DNA from: a virus
DNA length: 42,136 nucleotides
Virus record (IMG/VR): IMGVR_UViG_3300009408_000012
Coordinates: 1 to 42,136 of that record
Direction: 5' to 3' (one strand)
Part shown: in pieces, positions 39,189 through 42,136 of the stretch
Layout of the letters: each line of letters begins with the position of its first letter
How positions within the stretch are numbered: position 1 is the first letter of the stretch
Translations under genes and position numbers: made by a program
The notes under the pieces: generated by a model
The model's database searches: none
What the model was told of the DNA's origin: nothing
What the model saw: only the letters and a program-made list of their open reading frames with translations

Positions 39189-39573
39189 TATCTCCTCCAG
39201 GGAGCTTACGATACTTGTCAACATTAGCATTCAAGCTTAGACTCTTCTTAGGAGCATCCCAACCCTTATACTTAGCTAGCCGGTCCATACAGTCTAAAAT
39301 TTCCTTGTGTGTAGACTGCGGGTCTCTCATCTTCATCTTGAGGTACCTGACAGCCTCGTTACCTGCCTCAGGATACTCGTCTTCAATCAACTCATCCATA
39401 CGCTTTATGACCGCAGGGTTCTTCATAAGCTGAGCAGCAATAACGCTAGCACTCTTATTATCCTTAACGTCATATCCTGCTTGCTTTACTGCCTCAATCT
39501 GGGTGGTCCTAGGATTGAGAGCGGTACTTGCAAACTTGCGCTGCTTAGGTGTTAGTTTTTTCTTCTTTGACAT
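39181..39573 (-). CDS. terS: Terminase small subunit
   Basis: 130 aa. The N-terminal SKKKKLTPKQRKFASTALN followed by TQIEAVKQAGYDV is the helix-turn-helix of the terminase_2-type small subunit. A-x-L-x-K-N-P-A-V (residues about 46-56) and a central helical part follow. It binds packaging-site DNA and loads the large subunit. It lies over 14 kb from the large subunit on the map and in a separate operon with its own promoter at 40774-40802, which would allow earlier or separate timing. Confidence 0.8.
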   Translation of the reverse strand: MSKKKKLTPKQRKFASTALNPRTTQIEAVKQAGYDVKDNKSASVIAAQLMKNPAVIKRMDELIEDEYPEAGNEAVRYLKMKMRDPQSTHKEILDCMDRLAKYKGWDAPKKSLSLNANVDKYRKLPGGDNE

Positions 39574-40259
39574 TATAAACTAAACCTTGGTTTCTCAAAG
39601 CCTTTCTTAGCCGTATCTAGGTCAGTAAGCATGTCAGGCCAAATCGTCAGTATAAAGCTACCTACAGACTCTACGGCTGCCTTAGACCGCTGGTTAGTAG
39701 TGTCAGCATAGTATTGAGCTAAGAGTATCTTAAACTCTTGAAGTGCTGACTTTCTAGCGGGCTCCAGGTACTGCTCTGACACAGTCTCCTTCTTCTCAGC
39801 AGGAGCAAACGCTGAAGCAATAGTCGCTAAAGCACTCATGTCAAAGCCTTTCTTAGGCTCCCCCGTTAGCGGAGGAGTTGCAGTCTCTGAAAGCTCCCCC
39901 TCCGCTTTAAGATCTAAACCTTCTTTTTTAGCAAAGGCTCTAACTTTGCGCTTCTCAGCTAAAACCTTAGCAGTATATTCTCTCTCTAACTTAGCCACTG
40001 CCTCTGCGCTTAGAGATTCTCTTTGAGCCTCTGAAAGCTGCAGTTTAGCGGGCTTATTCTCAGTCTGTACTATGCCTTCACTGTATACTATAAACTCTGC
40101 TCCAGGGTATTGGCTCTCCAAGTCAGCCTTAGTGCAAGGAACTAGCCCAACTGCTCCGACTGGCTCATCCTCGTAGCTAGAAAGGAGTGCAGGTAAAAAC
40201 GTACCCGCATCCTGGTACACTGTATAATACCCACCTTTTTCTTTAACATGTATTCTCAC
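39573..40259 (-). CDS. Hypothetical protein, 228 aa
   Basis: GTG start at 40259 with TAGGAG. The N-terminus is a small beta domain (GGYYTVYQDAGTFLPALLSS). The middle is a Lys/Glu-rich helix (residues 75-115, SEAQRESLSAEAVAKLEREY and on), then a Pro/Gly linker and a C-terminal helical bundle. Its last base is shared with the start of the small terminase gene, so it may assist packaging or be an early regulator. No family recognised. Confidence 0.65.
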   Translation of the reverse strand: MRIHVKEKGGYYTVYQDAGTFLPALLSSYEDEPVGAVGLVPCTKADLESQYPGAEFIVYSEGIVQTENKPAKLQLSEAQRESLSAEAVAKLEREYTAKVLAEKRKVRAFAKKEGLDLKAEGELSETATPPLTGEPKKGFDMSALATIASAFAPAEKKETVSEQYLEPARKSALQEFKILLAQYYADTTNQRSKAAVESVGSFILTIWPDMLTDLDTAKKGFEKPRFSL

Positions 40260-40267
40260 GTCTTCTC

Positions 40268-40585
40268 CTACTTAAAATGCCAAGCCGTAGTAGCTACAGC
40301 CGTACCAATAACAAACCAAAATACCTTCTCACTTAATGATGTACTAATATCTAGGCTATCCTTAATAGCCTCGTTTCTCTGCTTCAAGAGCATTGTAATT
40401 GCCTCTTGGTCTGCCTTACGCTGCTCTTGACACTTAGACTCGCTAGCGTCACAGGCGCCCACAGCACGGTCACAGATAGCCAAGTCTACCTTGCAGTCCT
40501 CAGCCCCTAGGTTTGCGGTTCCTAAGATTAAGGCGATAAGCAGAACGTGCATTAGTATACTCTTTACGTAGCTCACTACTCTCAT
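40268..40585 (-). CDS. Envelope protein, spanin-like partner
   Basis: 105 aa from ATG at 40585 (AGAGG upstream); a GTG at 40609 is a weaker start. A signal-like hydrophobic N-terminus (residues 8-28) is followed by a charged domain with four Cys (EDCKVDLAICDRAVGACDASE) and a helix, then a second hydrophobic span near the C-terminus (VFWFVIGTAVATTAW). It starts inside the preceding membrane/coiled-coil gene in another frame, as Rz1 does in Rz. No proper lipobox is present, so the o-spanin identity is uncertain. Confidence 0.5.
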   Translation of the reverse strand: MRVVSYVKSILMHVLLIALILGTANLGAEDCKVDLAICDRAVGACDASESKCQEQRKADQEAITMLLKQRNEAIKDSLDISTSLSEKVFWFVIGTAVATTAWHFK

Positions 40586-40751
40586 CCTCAAGCCTCTTTC
40601 TTTTGGCACTATTCTTAGTAAGTTTAGCCTCAGCTGCGTTATATTTAATGGTAAGCTTCGCCTCTCGAGCGTCGCTCTTAGCCTTAGCGTACAGCAGGCC
40701 AGCGACCGTCAAACCAATGAATACTGCTACCGCTTTAATATTTTTCCACAT
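40500..40751 (-). CDS. Rz-like inner-membrane spanin candidate
   Basis: 83 aa from ATG at 40751, the Met properly spaced from AGGAG; an ATG 9 nt upstream touches that site. One N-terminal membrane span (residues 6-22, AVAVFIGLTVAGLLYAKAK) is followed by a periplasmic coiled coil rich in Lys/Glu (KLTIKYNAAEAKLTKNSAKR). This is the i-spanin plan. The next gene overlaps it by 86 nt in another frame. It is first in the operon behind the promoter at 40774-40802. Confidence 0.55.
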   Translation of the reverse strand: MWKNIKAVAVFIGLTVAGLLYAKAKSDAREAKLTIKYNAAEAKLTKNSAKRKRLEDESSELRKEYTNARSAYRLNLRNRKPRG

Positions 40752-40773
40752 TTTCAACATCTCCTACACCAAT

Positions 40774-40802
40774 ATAGTAACATACGGAATCCTATTTGTC
40801 AA
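40774..40802 (-). promoter_or_regulatory. Leftward promoter, copy C of a repeated promoter-leader
   Basis: Minus strand TTGACA (40802-40797), 17-bp spacer, TACTAT (40779-40774). Its segment TTACTATATTGGTGTAGG, with the following AGAT, is identical to that of the rightward copy at 40982-41025. It drives the 37848-40751 operon. Confidence 0.7.
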
Positions 40803-40816
40803 CTAAAAAAAATGTA

Positions 40817-40845
40817 TTGACAAATTTGATTTTATGTGTTACTGT
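40817..40845 (+). promoter_or_regulatory. Rightward promoter, copy A
   Basis: TTGACA (40817-40822), 17-bp spacer, TACTGT (40840-40845). The spacer and leader resemble copies B and C but have drifted after the -10 box. The 137 nt to copy B hold no well supported gene; an imperfect hairpin lies near 40938-40971. Confidence 0.65.
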
Positions 40846-40981
40846 ATGGGTGCAAGGATGTTTTACAATGATATCAATGCAGCAAAGATTTCACGGCTTA
40901 GGGGGATCGCATGGTTACTAGGTACATTGATAATGTTGGCGGAAGCGGGCAAAAAACTTCTGCGCCTCCCCCAAAAAAGTC

Positions 40982-41010
40982 TTGACAAATTCGATTTCGT
41001 GTGTTACTAT
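40982..41010 (+). promoter_or_regulatory. Rightward promoter, copy B, for the nuclease and replication block
   Basis: TTGACA (40982-40987), 17-bp spacer, TACTAT (41005-41010), then a leader with GTAGGAGA ending 8 nt before the nuclease ATG at 41033. Nearly identical to copy C in the reverse direction. Confidence 0.75.
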
Positions 41011-41032
41011 ATTGGTGTAGGAGATAGAAAAA

Positions 41033-41977
41033 ATGTTTAACCTTTTGCATAATCTAAACACTTATATAAAGAGCGGCAAGCGTTGGCGTTTCCGCGATTG
41101 GCGGGCTCACTACCCTAGTCAGGCCTTGTCTTGCCGCAGGGATCAGTATTGGTCTTTGATAGGGGAAGAGCGTACTAATCAGCCAGACTACCTCAGTAAG
41201 CAGCGTATGTTTATTGGCAACGCTTTGGAAGATGGCCTTATCAACCACTATATCAAGAATTTAGGTACTCTCAATGTCCACTTATTAGGCACTCAGGTTC
41301 CTGTAGGCCGTAGCAACCCCAACTGGAATGGTTACCTTGATGCTTTAGTTGGAGTCCTTGAGGACGGCAAGCTTACTAAATACTGTGTCGAGATTAAGAC
41401 TAAGACGGGCTTTGGGGCGGACATGATGTTCCGCAGTATGGAGCCTCAGGACAGTCATCTAGCTCAGATTGGGCTTTACTTAAAAGACTTGCAAGAGAAG
41501 GGTATTACCAATGAGGGAGTCTTACTTTATTATCTGCTTTCTAATAACAATATCGGTAACTTTGTCTCTGTCCATTGCCGTTATGACGCTGACACCGATA
41601 CCGTGGAAGCGTATTATGCTGAGAATAATTTCGGGAATGGAAAGCAAATCTCAGCAACTCAGAGTATTAAAGCGGTTGAAGAGAGATGGTTGGAGGTGGA
41701 GAAGGCCGTAGAAGAGAAGAAATGCCCTGCAGGAGACTTTAAATACAAGCATGCATATACCCCTGAATTTCTACGGGATATAAGCGATGCTCAGATTGAG
41801 AAGATTTTTAGCAACAAAGCAGTCATTGGTGACTGGCAAGTTCAATATAGTGACTACAAGGATAAGCAGCTAGAGTTAGACGGCGTAGCACTGGGAAACA
41901 CCATGGAAGAAAGAAGGGCAGCGTTTGCTGAGTATAAGCGGCGTCATCCAAAAGGTAGAAAAACGATAAAGGACTAA
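41033..41977 (+). CDS. PD-(D/E)XK superfamily nuclease (Cas4/RecB-like)
   Basis: 314 aa. Motifs: GNALEDGLINHY (Glu66), GYLDALV (Asp103), CVEIKTK (Glu120, Lys122) and AQIGLYL (Gln145), the catalytic series of RecB-type nucleases. SCRRDQYW (33-40) resembles the Cys near the start of Cas4-like enzymes, though a full iron-sulfur Cys set is not evident. The C-terminal part is charged. Such phage enzymes resect DNA ends for recombination or degrade host DNA. It is the first gene after promoter copy B, followed by the lipoprotein and ssDNA-binding genes. Confidence 0.85.
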   Translation: MFNLLHNLNTYIKSGKRWRFRDWRAHYPSQALSCRRDQYWSLIGEERTNQPDYLSKQRMFIGNALEDGLINHYIKNLGTLNVHLLGTQVPVGRSNPNWNGYLDALVGVLEDGKLTKYCVEIKTKTGFGADMMFRSMEPQDSHLAQIGLYLKDLQEKGITNEGVLLYYLLSNNNIGNFVSVHCRYDADTDTVEAYYAENNFGNGKQISATQSIKAVEERWLEVEKAVEEKKCPAGDFKYKHAYTPEFLRDISDAQIEKIFSNKAVIGDWQVQYSDYKDKQLELDGVALGNTMEERRAAFAEYKRRHPKGRKTIKD

Positions 41978-41979
41978 TA

Positions 41980-42120
41980 ATGACAACGATTAAATTTATA
42001 AAATCAGTAGGGCTAGGCTTGATCCTTGGGTTGGGTTTGGTATTTATTTTAAACAGCTGTGACGTTCCTGAGAAGAAGGCGACTAATCACACAGGAACAA
42101 CCATTACTACAGGAAACTAA
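41980..42120 (+). CDS. Small lipoprotein, 46 aa
   Basis: ATG at 41980, 2 nt after the nuclease gene. N-terminal MTTIKFIKSVG and a hydrophobic core end in LNSC, a credible lipobox with the acylated Cys at about residue 27. The mature peptide is only about 20 residues, Thr/Lys-rich. Its stop lies in the ribosome binding site region of the ssDNA-binding gene across the circular junction. Small phage lipoproteins often exclude superinfecting phages or serve as o-spanins; here the early position favours the former, as inference. Confidence 0.65.
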   Translation: MTTIKFIKSVGLGLILGLGLVFILNSCDVPEKKATNHTGTTITTGN

Positions 42121-42136
42121 GGAGATAACGATGGGT
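42115..42136. repeat. Right copy of 22-bp terminal overlap
   Basis: Identical to bases 1-22; the frame of the lipoprotein ends here and the ssDNA-binding gene restarts. Trimming one copy leaves a circle of about 42,114 bp. Confidence 0.9.

Noticed and set aside
40858-41040. 61-68 aa frame between promoter copies A and B
   Set aside because: It would run through all of promoter B and its leader and past the nuclease start. Its ribosome binding site is badly spaced. It remains possible but is not supported.
1-42136. Integrase, lysogeny repressor, transposase or AAA+ enhancer-binding protein
   Set aside because: I looked for recombinase catalytic motifs, phage repressor types, insertion-sequence ends and sigma-54 activator GAFTGA motifs in the translated frames and saw none. 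This is a reading by eye, not a database search.

Overview
The window is a complete or nearly complete genome of a tailed double-stranded DNA phage. The last 22 bases (42115-42136) repeat the first 22, so the sequence closes into a circle of about 42,114 bp, either a circular molecule or a circularly permuted assembly. A portal, large terminase, N4-gp56-type major capsid protein, adaptor, nozzle-like protein and large internal virion proteins are present, with no tail tape measure or sheath. This indicates a podovirus-like lytic phage. No integrase or lysogeny repressor was recognised. The host is probably a Gram-negative bacterium that uses sigma-54, judging by a spanin-like pair, a small lipoprotein and consensus -24/-12 promoters. 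The host species cannot be named from the sequence.

Layout. (1) From about 40.8 kb across the circular junction to 7.4 kb, plus strand: replication and recombination genes. These are a PD-(D/E)XK nuclease, a small lipoprotein, an ssDNA-binding protein, a DnaB-type helicase, a zinc protein, family A DNA polymerase, a RuvC-like resolvase, a metallophosphoesterase and several overlapping small genes. (2) 7.4-30.6 kb, minus strand: the late block. Read in transcription order it holds three tiny basic proteins, tail fibre and appendage genes, an unexpected fatty-acid-hydroxylase-like membrane enzyme, large terminase, portal, scaffold, capsid, adaptor, nozzle, collar fibre, internal virion proteins (one with an N-terminal muramidase domain) and holin-like genes. 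(3) 30.6-31.84 kb: a gene-free region. Its left part looks like a large structured RNA on the minus strand behind a sigma-70-type promoter. Its right part carries diverging consensus sigma-54 promoters. (4) 31.84-37.85 kb, plus strand: an accessory operon containing an amidoligase, a class II glutamine amidotransferase, a hexapeptide-repeat protein, a YfiM-like protein, a PQ-loop (SemiSWEET-like) membrane protein and small zinc or hypothetical proteins. Most spacers in its first half contain a strong RNA hairpin just before the next ribosome binding site. (5) 37.85-40.75 kb, minus strand: spanin-like pair, small terminase, CYTH-domain protein, DUF3310 protein and small genes.

How it may work together. 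Three near-identical promoter-leader copies between 40.77 and 41.03 kb fire the replication genes and the 37.8-40.75 kb minus operon in opposite directions. The 31.38-31.77 kb control region appears to drive the accessory operon rightward and the RNA and late block leftward. Because the sites match sigma-54 and no AAA+ enhancer-binding protein was recognised in the window, this switch may depend on a host activator. The most unusual elements are the sigma-54 control region, the roughly 760-nt putative RNA, the amidoligase/GATase operon with its intergenic hairpins, and two host-membrane-type genes (fatty acid hydroxylase and PQ-loop protein).
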